A stretch of DNA of 64,000 nt from Endozoicomonas sp. NE40 (GCF_040549045.1 NZ_JBEWTB010000002.1:899501-963500); one strand, 5' to 3'; numbered from the stretch's first letter, positions 26,150 to 35,347 are shown. Notes: generated by a model not told the origin, from the sequence alone. Translations and numbers: made by a program.

Positions 26150-27262
26150 ATGATAAAAAAACTCCTTACCAGCAGCCTGGTTGCCAGCGCTCTGGCGCTT
26201 TCTTCCCTGTCACTCTCTTCTCTGTCAGTGGCTAACGACAAAATGCTCAATATCTACAACTGGTCTGACTATATAGCCGAAGACACTATTGCTAACTTTG
26301 AGAAAAAAACCGGCATCAAGGTTCGTTACGATGTGTTCGACAGTAACGAAGTTCTGGAAGCCAAACTGCTTTCCGGCAAGACAGGCTACGATATTGTCGT
26401 ACCCTCTGCGTCGTTTATGGCAAGACAGATTCAGGCCGGTGTATTTGCGCCGCTGGAAAAAGACAAACTGGCTGGCTGGAAAAACCTCGACAACAACCTG
26501 TTAAAGCGCCTGGAAACATACGACAGTAAAAATCAACACGCTTTTCCCTACCTCTGGGGAACAACAGGCATTGGTTACAACCCGGATATGGTAAAAAAAT
26601 ACCTTGGCGCCGCTGCTCCGGTAGATAGCTGGGACCTGTTGTTTAAAGAGGAAAATATCAGCAAGCTCAGCCAGTGTGGCGTTGCCGTTCTGAATGCACC
26701 GACCGAAGTGATACCGGCAGCCCTTAAATACCTTGGTCTTGACCCTAACTCTAAAAACAAGGGTGACTACGCAAAAGCAGAACAGCTTCTTAAAACCATT
26801 CGCCCTTATATTACCTACTTCCACTCGTCCAAATTTATCAGTGACCTGGCTAATGGTGATATCTGCGTTGCCCTGGGCTGGTCAGGTGACATTCTGCAGG
26901 CCAGCGACCGCGCGGTGGAAGCAGGGAGCGGTATTACCGTCGAGTACGTCATCCCGAAAGAAGGTGCCGGTATGTGGTTTGATATGCTGGCGATTCCCAG
27001 AGATGCGGAAAACGTTGAAGAAGCCTATGCCTTTCTGAACTACCTGCTGGAGCCTGAAGTGATGGCTGAAATTTCCAACTATGTCTCTTACGCCAGTGGT
27101 AACAGTGCTTCGGTCAGCTTTGTTGATAACGAGATTGTACAACATCCTGGCATTTACCCCACCCAGGAAGCGCAAGCGAACCTGTACGTTTTTGAGGTAT
27201 TACCACCTAAAATTGACCGTCTGGTAAACCGTACCTTTACCAGAGTGACAACCGGAAGATAA
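26150..27262 (+). CDS. potF: Polyamine ABC transporter periplasmic binding protein (PotF/SpuD)
   Basis: A 370-residue periplasmic binding protein. The signal peptide is about 1-28 (MIKKLL, hydrophobic, ending SVAND). The mature protein begins with LNIYNWSDYIAEDT, whose Trp-Ser-Asp group lines the PotF putrescine pocket. The other pocket segments WGTTGIGYN, LGWSGD and GAGMWFDMLAIP, including the Trp and Asp residues used by PotF/SpuD, are present. It delivers putrescine, or spermidine if SpuE-like, to PotHI. AAAAGGAAC precedes the ATG. The single binding-protein gene contrasts with the two (spuD, spuE) in Pseudomonas. Confidence 0.9.
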   Translation: MIKKLLTSSLVASALALSSLSLSSLSVANDKMLNIYNWSDYIAEDTIANFEKKTGIKVRYDVFDSNEVLEAKLLSGKTGYDIVVPSASFMARQIQAGVFAPLEKDKLAGWKNLDNNLLKRLETYDSKNQHAFPYLWGTTGIGYNPDMVKKYLGAAAPVDSWDLLFKEENISKLSQCGVAVLNAPTEVIPAALKYLGLDPNSKNKGDYAKAEQLLKTIRPYITYFHSSKFISDLANGDICVALGWSGDILQASDRAVEAGSGITVEYVIPKEGAGMWFDMLAIPRDAENVEEAYAFLNYLLEPEVMAEISNYVSYASGNSASVSFVDNEIVQHPGIYPTQEAQANLYVFEVLPPKIDRLVNRTFTRVTTGR

Positions 27263-27303
27263 GCGTCAATGTACTTTTAACCACAGAGTTAACGGGGAAC
27301 GTA

Positions 27304-28446
27304 ATGCCCGTTAACTCAATAATTATCATAAGCGGTTGTACGATCATGCCCGAAACAAGCCCTACCATCCTTGAAATCAGGGAAGTCGCTAAACAGTTTG
27401 ATGGCATCACTGCCGTCGACCATGTATCGCTGGAGATCAGCCGGGGAGAAATTTTTGCCCTGTTAGGTGCCTCCGGATCGGGCAAGTCAACATTGCTGCG
27501 TATGCTGGCAGGCTTTGATACTCCGACCTCCGGGCAGATCATACTGGATGGGCAGGATATTACTGCCCTTCCCCCCTACAAACGCCCAATTAATATGATG
27601 TTTCAGTCCTACGCTCTGTTCCCTCATCTGACGGTTGAGCAGAACATAGCCTTTGGTCTGAAGCAGGACCGGCTGGCAAAGCACGAGATTAACGACAGGG
27701 TTGAAGCCATGTTGAAACTGGTGGATATGAGTCGTTTTGCACGACGCAAGCCTCACCAGCTGTCAGGCGGCCAGCGACAACGAGTAGCCCTCGCACGCAG
27801 TCTTGCCAAACGTCCCCGGCTATTATTGCTCGACGAGCCTATGGGTGCGCTGGATAAGCAGTTACGGACTCGTATGCAGCTGGAACTGGTTGATATTATT
27901 GAACAGGTGGGCGTCACCTGCCTTATGGTCACCCATGACCAGGAAGAGGCCATGACCATGGCTGACCGCATTGGCATTATGGATCATGGCTGGATTGTTC
28001 AGACCGGCTCACCAGTCGATATCTACGAAAGCCCTAACAGTCGTATGACCGCAGAATTTATAGGCTCAGTGAACCTGTTTGAGGGTGAAGTGACTGAAGA
28101 TGAAGCCGATCATGCGATTATCCGTTCCCATTTACTCGAAGCGCCGGTTCGAATCAGTCACGGTATCAGTACCGCACAAGAAAACCCTCAGGTATGGATT
28201 GCAGTACGACCGGAAAAAACCCGGATCAGCACCGAAAAACCGGCTTCCGGCAACAACTGGTCAGAAGGCATTATTGATGATATTGCCTATCTTGGCACAC
28301 ACTCGGTTTATTACGTCAAACTGCCTTCAGGAAAAGTTGTTCAGGCTAATCAGGCCAATACAGAGCGTCGTGGAACCCGGTTAACCTGGAATGAACCGGT
28401 CTATATCAGCTGGGATGCATCCAGCCCTGTTGTGCTTAACAGCTAG
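27304..28446 (+). CDS. potG: Polyamine ABC transporter ATP-binding protein
   Basis: A 380-residue ABC ATPase energising polyamine uptake. It shows Walker A GASGSGKST, Q-loop FQSYALFPHLT, signature SGGQRQRVALARSL, Walker B LLLLDEPMGALD, the H-loop THDQEEAMTMADR and a C-terminal OB/TOBE domain (about 285-375) typical of PotG/PotA. The ATG at 27304 has GGGGAAC upstream and is used. An internal ATG at 27346, 14 codons later, would start closer to the conserved region and is possible. It sits 13 bp before potH. Confidence 0.9.
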   Translation: MPVNSIIIISGCTIMPETSPTILEIREVAKQFDGITAVDHVSLEISRGEIFALLGASGSGKSTLLRMLAGFDTPTSGQIILDGQDITALPPYKRPINMMFQSYALFPHLTVEQNIAFGLKQDRLAKHEINDRVEAMLKLVDMSRFARRKPHQLSGGQRQRVALARSLAKRPRLLLLDEPMGALDKQLRTRMQLELVDIIEQVGVTCLMVTHDQEEAMTMADRIGIMDHGWIVQTGSPVDIYESPNSRMTAEFIGSVNLFEGEVTEDEADHAIIRSHLLEAPVRISHGISTAQENPQVWIAVRPEKTRISTEKPASGNNWSEGIIDDIAYLGTHSVYYVKLPSGKVVQANQANTERRGTRLTWNEPVYISWDASSPVVLNS

Positions 28447-28459
28447 GGAGTACTGACTG

Positions 28460-29362
28460 ATGAAATGGTTATCACTGCTGGCTAACAAACGACTACTGAT
28501 TGGTATTCCCTATCTCTGGCTGTTGCTGTTTTTCCTGATGCCGTTTGTCATTGTCCTGAAAATCAGTTTTGCCGAGATGGCGATCGCCATTCCACCTTAT
28601 ACACGGCTGTTCGAATACGTCGATGAATCCCTGAACATTGCCCTTAATATTGGCAACTACCTTTTTCTGGCAGAGGATGACCTGTATGTAAATGCTTACA
28701 TCAGCTCAATCACCATTGCCTTTAACTCAACCCTGCTGTGTCTGTTGCTCGGTTATCCCATGGCTTATGCCATGTCCAAAGCTTCCAGACAGATGCAGAT
28801 TACCCTGCTGTTACTGATCCTGCTGCCGTCATGGACATCGTTCCTGATTCGGATCTATGCCTGGATGGGCATCCTGAAAAACAATGGACTGATCAATAAC
28901 CTCCTTATGTCCCTGGGCGTTATTGACAGCCCCCTGATCATGATGAACACGAACTTTGCCGTCTATATTGGCATTGTGTACGCCTATCTGCCTTTTATGG
29001 TATTGCCACTGTACGCCAACCTGATTAAACACGACGCTTCGCTGCTGGAAGCTTCGGCCGACCTTGGTGCTAAACCATGGAAGACTTTTCTGACCGTCAC
29101 CCTGCCATTATCCAGAAACGGGGTTATTGCCGGTTCCATGCTGGTCTTTATTCCGTCAGTCGGTGAGTTTGTTATCCCCGAGCTGCTGGGAGGACCGGAT
29201 ACATTAATGATTGGCGGTGTACTCTGGCAGGAGTTCTTTGGCAACCGGGACTGGCCTGTGGCTTCTGCCCTGGCCATCGTCATGCTGATCCTGCTGATTC
29301 TACCCATGGCGCTGTTCCATCATTATCAGTCACAGGAGCTGGAGGGTCGCTATGAAAACTAA
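28460..29362 (+). CDS. potH: Polyamine ABC transporter permease PotH
   Basis: A 300-residue inner-membrane permease with six hydrophobic segments. The EAA-type coupling loop reads EASADLGAKPWKTFLTVTLPLS (about 198-219). The N-terminal GIPYLWLLLFFLMPFVIVLKISF helix and the ELLGGPDTLMIGG segment near residue 235 are PotH features. It forms a heterodimer with PotI, whose gene overlaps its last 11 bp, indicating tight co-translation. Confidence 0.9.
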   Translation: MKWLSLLANKRLLIGIPYLWLLLFFLMPFVIVLKISFAEMAIAIPPYTRLFEYVDESLNIALNIGNYLFLAEDDLYVNAYISSITIAFNSTLLCLLLGYPMAYAMSKASRQMQITLLLLILLPSWTSFLIRIYAWMGILKNNGLINNLLMSLGVIDSPLIMMNTNFAVYIGIVYAYLPFMVLPLYANLIKHDASLLEASADLGAKPWKTFLTVTLPLSRNGVIAGSMLVFIPSVGEFVIPELLGGPDTLMIGGVLWQEFFGNRDWPVASALAIVMLILLILPMALFHHYQSQELEGRYEN

Positions 29363-30278
29363 GCCGGGTTTCTCTGACTGGGTGCTGATTGCGGGTCTGC
29401 TGTTCCTGTATATGCCGATGCTGATTCTGGTGATTTATTCTTTTAACGAATCCCGGCTGGTAACAGTCTGGGCAGGCTTTTCATCAAAATGGTACCTCGA
29501 ACTGTTTCGTGATGAGCAAATAATGGGGGCAGTCTGGACCAGCCTGAAAATTGGTTTCTGGAGTGCCAGTATGGCGGTTGTACTGGCGACCATGGCAGCA
29601 TTTGTGATGACACGTTTGCGAAGATTCAGGGGCAAGACCGCCTTTTCCAGCATGATTACTGCACCGCTGGTTATGCCCGATGTCATCACGGGTCTGTCTC
29701 TGTTGCTGCTGTTTGTCGCTATGGCAAACAGCATTGGCTGGCCTGCCGACCGGGGCATGCTGACGATCTGGATCGCCCACGTTACCTTCTGTACGGCCTA
29801 TGCGACGGTGGTTATTTCTTCACGTTTACGGGAAGTGGACCGGTCCGTGGAGGAAGCAGCCATGGACCTGGGAGCACCACCGTTCAAAACCTTTATGCTG
29901 ATTACCCTGCCTGCTATTTTGCCCGCTATTGCCGCAGGGTGGCTGTTGTCGTTTACCCTGTCGCTGGACGATCTGGTGATATCCAGTTTTGTCTCCGGGC
30001 CGGGAGCAACCACCCTGCCGATGGTGGTGTTTTCATCGGTGCGTCTTGGCATCACGCCCAAGATTAATGCACTGGCTACCTTGATTATTTTTGCAGTTTC
30101 CCTGGCAGCTTTCGTGTCCTGGTGGCTACTACGCCGTCAGGAAGCCCGTCGCGTCGCCCTGCTCCGGCAGGAGGTGGCAGACACTGAATCAACAGACTTT
30201 TCCGAACGCCGGATCAAAGCGGTACTGAGAATTAACAGAAAGCCAGTACAACAGGGTTTAACAACAAAAACAGAATAA
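29352..30278 (+). CDS. potI: Polyamine ABC transporter permease PotI
   Basis: A 308-residue permease partner of PotH with six membrane helices and the coupling motif EEAAMDLGAPPFKTFMLITLP (given here as part of the loop at about 169-190). LSLDDLVISSFVSGPGATTLPM (about 205) is characteristic of PotI. The start overlaps potH by 11 bp and has GGAGGGTCG upstream. The C-terminal 40 residues are polar and variable and extend slightly beyond the common length of about 280. The puuR-like regulator follows 14 bp after the stop, so it is probably co-transcribed. Confidence 0.88.
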   Translation: MKTKPGFSDWVLIAGLLFLYMPMLILVIYSFNESRLVTVWAGFSSKWYLELFRDEQIMGAVWTSLKIGFWSASMAVVLATMAAFVMTRLRRFRGKTAFSSMITAPLVMPDVITGLSLLLLFVAMANSIGWPADRGMLTIWIAHVTFCTAYATVVISSRLREVDRSVEEAAMDLGAPPFKTFMLITLPAILPAIAAGWLLSFTLSLDDLVISSFVSGPGATTLPMVVFSSVRLGITPKINALATLIIFAVSLAAFVSWWLLRRQEARRVALLRQEVADTESTDFSERRIKAVLRINRKPVQQGLTTKTE

Positions 30279-30292
30279 AGGACTGATGCAGA

Positions 30293-30844
30293 ATGGATGT
30301 CGGAAGCCGTTTAAAAGCCGTTCGTAAAATGCATACCCTGTCCCAGCGGGAGCTGGCCAGACGGGCAGGTGTTACAAACAGCACCATTTCGATGATTGAG
30401 AAAAACAGTGTCAGCCCTTCGGTCAGCTCCCTGAAAAAAGTGCTGAGTGGCGTTCCCATGTCACTGGTCACTTTTTTTTCTCTGGAACTGGATGAAGAAG
30501 GTTATGAACCGGTTATCTACCGGGAGTCCGATATTCTGCCAATGGAAGTAGGCGGTGTCCGTATGAAAGTATTTGGGCAGTTTCGTCAGCAAAAAGCAAT
30601 GTCATTTCTGGACGAATGCTACCCTCCGGAATCCGACACCGGCGCAGAAATGCTATGCCACGAAGGAGAGGAAGCCGGTGTCGTGATATCGGGCATACTG
30701 GAGCTGACCGTGGGAACCGACATCTACACCCTGCAACCTGGTGACGGTTATTACTTTGATAGCAGCCGTCCCCACCGTTTCAGGAATCCCGATAAAGACG
30801 AGGATTGCCGTCTGATCAGCTGTACGACACCAGCCAATTTCTGA
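30293..30844 (+). CDS. puuR: XRE-cupin transcriptional regulator, PuuR-like
   Basis: A 183-residue regulator with an N-terminal XRE helix-turn-helix (about 5-60; SQRELARRAGVTNSTISMIE is the recognition region) and a C-terminal cupin sensor (about 105-175; CHEGEEAGVVISGILELTVG, LQPGDGYYFDSSRPHRFRN). This is the PuuR architecture, in which polyamine binding relieves repression of puu genes. It is the last gene of the polyamine operon. Its likely operators are the three TG-TCA-N6-TGA-CA palindromes at 21742, 23279 and 33585. Other XRE-cupin regulators of amino-acid pathways look similar, so the ligand is inferred from context. Confidence 0.82.
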   Translation: MDVGSRLKAVRKMHTLSQRELARRAGVTNSTISMIEKNSVSPSVSSLKKVLSGVPMSLVTFFSLELDEEGYEPVIYRESDILPMEVGGVRMKVFGQFRQQKAMSFLDECYPPESDTGAEMLCHEGEEAGVVISGILELTVGTDIYTLQPGDGYYFDSSRPHRFRNPDKDEDCRLISCTTPANF

Positions 30845-30854
30845 TCCGTGACAT

Positions 30855-31349
30855 TCAGCGTTGACGTGATGCTGGAGACAGTAGCAGCTTTTCATCAATC
30901 GGAATAAAATTCGTAGCAGCATCAATCAGAGAGCCTGCTGTTAGAGCTGGCACTCCGAAAACATCCACCCTGGTTTCAAAACGATCCTGTAACTTTTTAA
31001 CAAGCAGGTCGAAGTCGCCATCACCCGAGGCCAGAATCAGTCTGTCAGCCTGTGCGCCGTATTCAATGGCATCCAGCGTGATGCCGACATCCCAGTCGCC
31101 TTTGGCGGAACCATCACTGCGCTGAATAAAAGGTTTCAGCTTTACCTCAAAACCAATGGCTCTCAGGATTCTCTGGAACTGTCGCTGTTTTTCATCCCCA
31201 CGGTCAATGGCATAGGCAATAGCTTTGATGACCTTGCGCCCCTGGGTGGCTTCAGCCCAGAAGGCGTTGTAATCAAAATTGCACTGATAAAAACTTCTGG
31301 TGGTGTAGTAAATATTTTGCACATCAACCAGCAGCACAACCGTTTCCAT
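30855..31349 (-). CDS. NYN-domain (DUF88/LabA-like) protein
   Basis: A 164-residue NYN-domain protein, a PIN-like fold associated with RNA processing. Acidic active-site residues are visible in LLVDVQNIYYT (about 5-15), GDWDVGITLDAIE (about 80) and LASGDGDFDLLVKKL (about 103). The start used is the ATG at 31347-31349, preceded by AAGGTCTT. A frame from 31412 would add 21 residues with no support. The partner and RNA target are unknown. It lies 127 bp downstream of an unidentified small gene on the same strand and converges on puuR with only 10 bp between stops. Confidence 0.83.
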   Translation of the reverse strand: METVVLLVDVQNIYYTTRSFYQCNFDYNAFWAEATQGRKVIKAIAYAIDRGDEKQRQFQRILRAIGFEVKLKPFIQRSDGSAKGDWDVGITLDAIEYGAQADRLILASGDGDFDLLVKKLQDRFETRVDVFGVPALTAGSLIDAATNFIPIDEKLLLSPASRQR

Positions 31350-31476
31350 CAATAAGACCTTATCGTTAGTGTTTATCCAGATAGTTCTGAAGCATAGCAG
31401 GAAGGCATGCAATGAATGAAGTCTGTTGTCCCCATAATGCCTGTAATCAGGATTGCTGTCTTATCAGCCTTGTTAA

Positions 31477-31872
31477 TCAGGCAGCATCAACCGCGTTAAT
31501 GGTTTCATACAGTTTCCCCAGTACAGGAACGGCTTCTTCAACCGCTACAAACTGGTCAAAGATATTCAGCTTGGCGTATTTGCCATTTTCTCTGACTACA
31601 CAGCCGACTTTATCAGCAATGTAGCTCAGGTGCTCTCTGTCTTCCTGCTTTGGAGTCAACGCCTGCAAGTCAATTTTGAACCGTTCAGGAGCTGTATGTC
31701 TGCGCTTTACCTGGATAAGTACACCATTGCAGTCCAGCTGCAGGTTAGTCGTGCGATTGTCACGCTCATCCAGCTCATCCCGGAACTGGATATCCAGATT
31801 GCGCTCAAATTCTTCCCGTAAATTTTCAAGGTATGACACAACCCCAAACATTTCGCCCTGTTCTCGGCTCAT
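31477..31872 (-). CDS. Hypothetical protein, 131 residues
   Basis: A short, highly charged soluble protein with no signal peptide or membrane segment. It begins with a predicted helix (VVSYLENLREEFERN), has an Asp/Arg-rich centre, then a strand-helix alternation (VLIQVKRRH, KIDLQALTPKQEDREH, GCVVRENGKYAKLNIFDQF). I do not recognise the family. It may be co-transcribed with the NYN gene downstream. The start codon follows a 280-bp AT-rich gap. Confidence 0.65.
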   Translation of the reverse strand: MSREQGEMFGVVSYLENLREEFERNLDIQFRDELDERDNRTTNLQLDCNGVLIQVKRRHTAPERFKIDLQALTPKQEDREHLSYIADKVGCVVRENGKYAKLNIFDQFVAVEEAVPVLGKLYETINAVDAA

Positions 31873-32155
31873 TATGATTACCCACTCACGGTAAATTTTT
31901 TGGAAACTCGATTTTTACTCCATTTTTAAAGAATGAATATGATATGGGTCATACAATGATGAAAAACGAATAACATTTTAACTATTAGAATCAAAAGATT
32001 TTCTACGTTGTTTTAATGCGTGTTGAATGGCGTTAATTCAAGTTAATTAAAGCTCAATGATGACAAAATTATTTTAATAAAGTCATCAGTCGACCAGCAA
32101 TGGAGGCTTTAATTCAGAATTAACCCTGAATCAAAACCTGATGAGTTGTCATCGT
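31873..32155. other. AT-rich gap with a possible puuA2 terminator
   Basis: The region is AT-rich and has no supported gene. At 32137-32160 an imperfect hairpin (CCTG-ATGA with TCAT..CAGG, minus-strand tail TTTT) overlaps the end of the second puuA gene and may terminate it. Confidence 0.4.
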
Positions 32156-33559
32156 TCAGGCTGTTGTTAACAGCCAGTCCATTTCAAGGCGAGTAATATG
32201 CTGCTCAAATTGCCGTAACTCATTTTGTTTGAGTACCACGTAAGTATCCAGAAACTCTTTACTGAGATAATTAGGCAGCTCTTTGCTGTTGTTCAGACAT
32301 GCCAGTGCTTCTGCCGGACGGCAGGGCAACACGGGATGAGTCTGGTTCAGACCATTACCGGTTACGGCATCCGGTGGTGTCAGTTTATTCTCAATACCAT
32401 AAAGAATACCTGCCAGAACAACCGAAAGGGCGATATAAGGGTTAGCGTCTGCACCGGCAAGACGGTGTTCAATCCGACGGTTCCCCCCGTCGCTGAACGG
32501 TATTCTTAACGACACTGTTCGGTTGTTATGACCCCAGCTGGCATTCAGGGGAACATACATATCAGGCGCCATACGGCGATAAGAGTTTACATTCGGACAC
32601 AACAGGGCAACCGTATCAGGCATTAATGCCAGAGAGCCGGCAATAGCCTGATGCAAGGTATCGCTGTCCTGTCCATCACCCAAAGAAAATACATTGCGGT
32701 CAAACTGGTCGAGCAGACTGGTATGGATATGCAGACCATTCCCGGTGAACTCTGCATAGGGTTTTGCCATAAACGTCGCTTCGTAGTTATAACGCCGGGC
32801 CACCGACCTGATCAGACGCTTGAGCAAAACAGCATGGTCACAGGCAGCAACCGGGTCATCACAGTGACGCAGATTGATTTCAAACTGGCCGGGTGAGGCT
32901 TCGGCAATCGCCGTATCGGCAGGAATACCCTGTAGTTGTGCCAGCTCATTCACGTCACTTAAAAAACCGCTGAAGTCATCCAGCCCATCAACCGTATAAA
33001 GCTGGCTACGGATTTCCCGCTCTCCGGAGAGGTAGCCGATGGGAGGCTGAATATCGCCCTGTTCGTCCCGCTTCGGATCTATCAGATAAAATTCCAGTTC
33101 CAGGGCAACAACGGGTTTGTAGCCTGACACCGTATAACTGTCAATCAGGTTTGCCAGCAGGTTTCTGGGTTCGTATAGAAACCGTTCACCTTCTTCGTCC
33201 AGCATCGTTAACAACACCTGACCAATACGCTCCGGGTCAACCGCCGACGGTGCCAGTGTTCCGGGAACAACCCTGCAATGACGGTCAGGGTCGCCTATAT
33301 CCAGTCCAAGTCCAGTGTCTTCTATAGTGGTACCGGTAATATCGAGGGAGAACACCGAGCCGGGAAAATAGCAGCCTTTATCCAGTTTTCTGGCGGCTGA
33401 TACAGGGAAACGTTTGCCACGAACAATACCGTTGGTATCCGGTAGTAGTGTGTCGATATACTGAATATTCGGGTAATGTTCGAGAAACTCTGCCAGTTCT
33501 GCCCTGAAGTCACTCATTGAGAGTCCCGCCTGCTGCTTATACTTATTATCAGTCTGCAT
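32156..33559 (-). CDS. Second gamma-glutamylpolyamine synthetase-like protein (glutamine synthetase family)
   Basis: A 467-residue glutamine synthetase-fold enzyme of the PuuA/PauA type. It opens with IDTLLPDTNGIVRGKRFP. The catalytic segments are VALELEFYLID (about 147), EASPGQFEINLRHCDD (about 213), GNGLHIHTSL (about 268) and RRIEHRLAGADANPYIALS (about 360). It is clearly a paralogue of the enzyme at 23352, not a recent duplicate. Pseudomonas carries several such enzymes with different polyamine preferences. The ATG at 33557-33559 lacks a good ribosome site, and an internal ATG at 33515-33517 is possible. A PuuR-like palindrome is 26 bp upstream. It is divergent from the second AbgT gene. 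Confidence 0.85.
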   Translation of the reverse strand: MQTDNKYKQQAGLSMSDFRAELAEFLEHYPNIQYIDTLLPDTNGIVRGKRFPVSAARKLDKGCYFPGSVFSLDITGTTIEDTGLGLDIGDPDRHCRVVPGTLAPSAVDPERIGQVLLTMLDEEGERFLYEPRNLLANLIDSYTVSGYKPVVALELEFYLIDPKRDEQGDIQPPIGYLSGEREIRSQLYTVDGLDDFSGFLSDVNELAQLQGIPADTAIAEASPGQFEINLRHCDDPVAACDHAVLLKRLIRSVARRYNYEATFMAKPYAEFTGNGLHIHTSLLDQFDRNVFSLGDGQDSDTLHQAIAGSLALMPDTVALLCPNVNSYRRMAPDMYVPLNASWGHNNRTVSLRIPFSDGGNRRIEHRLAGADANPYIALSVVLAGILYGIENKLTPPDAVTGNGLNQTHPVLPCRPAEALACLNNSKELPNYLSKEFLDTYVVLKQNELRQFEQHITRLEMDWLLTTA

Positions 33560-33584
33560 TTATACTGCAACTTAACGGACAATG

Positions 33585-33602
33585 GTTCAATATATTTGAC
33601 AT
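33585..33602. promoter_or_regulatory. PuuR-like operator upstream of the second puuA
   Basis: GGTTCA-ATATAT-TTGACA keeps the 18-bp size and half-site pattern of the two palindromes in the main cluster. Its ATATAT centre is the same as that of the E. coli PuuR site as I remember it. It overlaps a 9-of-10 FNR-like sequence (33596-33609). Confidence 0.5.
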
Positions 33603-33769
33603 AAATCAATACCAGCCACAGCTATTTTGCCGTTTTTCCCAACTCCTTATTGTGCATAAAAATTCAATAATCCCGCTGACCTGATCAATGCAGTCTCTTT
33701 TTAACACCACAACACATCCTGGCTCTGCATTGCCCGCTGCCCCGGCAGCCTATTAAAACAGGAATTTTT

Positions 33770-35347
33770 ATGAGCACAGCGGTCAACGCAATAGCCAACA
33801 ATAAACAGAAAGGCGCACTTCAGCGTTTCCTGGATATTATCGAGCGAGGCGGTAATGCCCTGCCTCACCCGATCATCATGTTCTTCTACTTTGCGGCAGG
33901 CACCGTTGCCCTGTCTGCTGTCCTGAACATGCTGGGTGTATCGGTCACCTACGATGCCATGGACCGGGCTACCGGCGAGCTGATGCCGACCACCGTGACT
34001 ATTCAGAGTCTGCTGACAGCAGACGGCGTTCGTTTCATGTTTACCAATGCCATCCGCGCCTTTACCGGCCATGCGGCGCTTGGCACCATTCTGGTGGCCA
34101 TGCTCGGTGTCGGGGTCGCGGAGTCTTCCGGTCTTATCAGCGCCATGCTCAAGCGCGTTGTACTGGCGACACCTAAACGACTGATTACACCTATTCTGGT
34201 ATTCGCCGGTATTATGTCCAACGTGGCATCCGACGCTGGCTATGTTGTTCTTGTGCCTCTGGGCGCCATTGTCTTTATGAGCTTTGGCCGTCACCCGCTG
34301 GCGGGTATTGCGGCGGCGTTTGCCGGTGTATCCGGTGGTTTCTCCGCTAACCTGGTGATTGGCTCTACCGACCCTCTGCTGGGTGGTATCTCTACTGAAG
34401 CAGCACGCATTCTTGATCCGACCTATATGGTGACCCCGGTCGCAAACTATTACTTTATGTTTGTGTCGACATTCCTGATCACCATTGTGGGTACTTTTGT
34501 TACCGATAAAATCGTTGAACCCCGTCTGGGTCAGTATAACGGTGAGATGACGAAACAGGCTGACCAGATGTCGCCTGAAGAACTGAAAGGCCTGAAGCGT
34601 GCCAAATGGGCTTTCCTGACCCTGGCAGGCATCGTGGCGGCTCTGGTACTGCCAGAATCTGCGCCTCTGCGTGATCCGGCTACCGGTGCCATTCTGGGTA
34701 ACTCACCGTTCATGCAGTCCATTATTGTTATTCTGACGGCTGCTTTCCTGATTCCCGGTGTCGCTTACGGTTACGGTGCCAAAACCATTACCAGCCCTGA
34801 CGATGTCGTTAAAGGTCTGGTGAAGGCAATGTCTTCCATGGGCAGCGTGCTGGTAATTATTTTTGTCTCCGCACAGTTTGTGTCTTACTTTGCCTACTCA
34901 AACCTTGGCATTGTGGCAGCAGTTTCCGGCGCAGATATGCTGCACGGTATTGGCTTTACAGGCATTCCGCTGGCAGTGGCTATGGTTGTTCTGGCAGCGG
35001 TCACAAACCTGTTTATGGGTGGTGCCAGCTCCAAGTGGCTGATTATGGCTCCGGTTTTTATCCCGATGTTCATGCAGCTGGGCTTCAGCCCTGAATACAC
35101 TCAGGTGGCTTACCGTATTGGTGATTCCACCACCAATATCATTACACCACTAATGACGTATTTCCCGATCATTGCCAGCTTTGCGGCTCGCTATGAAGAG
35201 AAGAATGGTCCGAAGATTGGTATTGGTACCGTGATTTCCATGATGATGCCATACACCTTCTTCTTCCTGGGGGGCTGGATTGTTATGTTTATTATCTGGA
35301 GTGTACTGAACCTGCCACTGGGTCCTGGTGCTGCGATTATGCTATGA
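33770..35347 (+). CDS. AbgT-family transporter (second copy)
   Basis: A 525-residue AbgT-family inner-membrane transporter, homologous over its length to the protein at 9282. Shared segments are GGNALPHPIIMFFYF, VSGGFSANLVIGSTDPLLGG, and YRIGDSTTNIITPLMTYF near the C-terminus. The family is known for p-aminobenzoyl-glutamate uptake and drug efflux. Because the gene is divergent from a gamma-glutamylpolyamine synthetase with an operator-like palindrome between, an amide of glutamate is an attractive substrate, but this is inference. The start follows ACAGGAATTTTT. A bidirectional terminator follows at 35372-35414. Unlike the first AbgT gene it has no long structured leader. Confidence 0.88.
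   Translation: MSTAVNAIANNKQKGALQRFLDIIERGGNALPHPIIMFFYFAAGTVALSAVLNMLGVSVTYDAMDRATGELMPTTVTIQSLLTADGVRFMFTNAIRAFTGHAALGTILVAMLGVGVAESSGLISAMLKRVVLATPKRLITPILVFAGIMSNVASDAGYVVLVPLGAIVFMSFGRHPLAGIAAAFAGVSGGFSANLVIGSTDPLLGGISTEAARILDPTYMVTPVANYYFMFVSTFLITIVGTFVTDKIVEPRLGQYNGEMTKQADQMSPEELKGLKRAKWAFLTLAGIVAALVLPESAPLRDPATGAILGNSPFMQSIIVILTAAFLIPGVAYGYGAKTITSPDDVVKGLVKAMSSMGSVLVIIFVSAQFVSYFAYSNLGIVAAVSGADMLHGIGFTGIPLAVAMVVLAAVTNLFMGGASSKWLIMAPVFIPMFMQLGFSPEYTQVAYRIGDSTTNIITPLMTYFPIIASFAARYEEKNGPKIGIGTVISMMMPYTFFFLGGWIVMFIIWSVLNLPLGPGAAIML

Noticed and set aside
33596..33609. FNR-like TTGAC-ATAA-ATCAA between the second puuA and AbgT genes
   Set aside because: It overlaps the better-supported PuuR-like palindrome, and no matching -10 was found.
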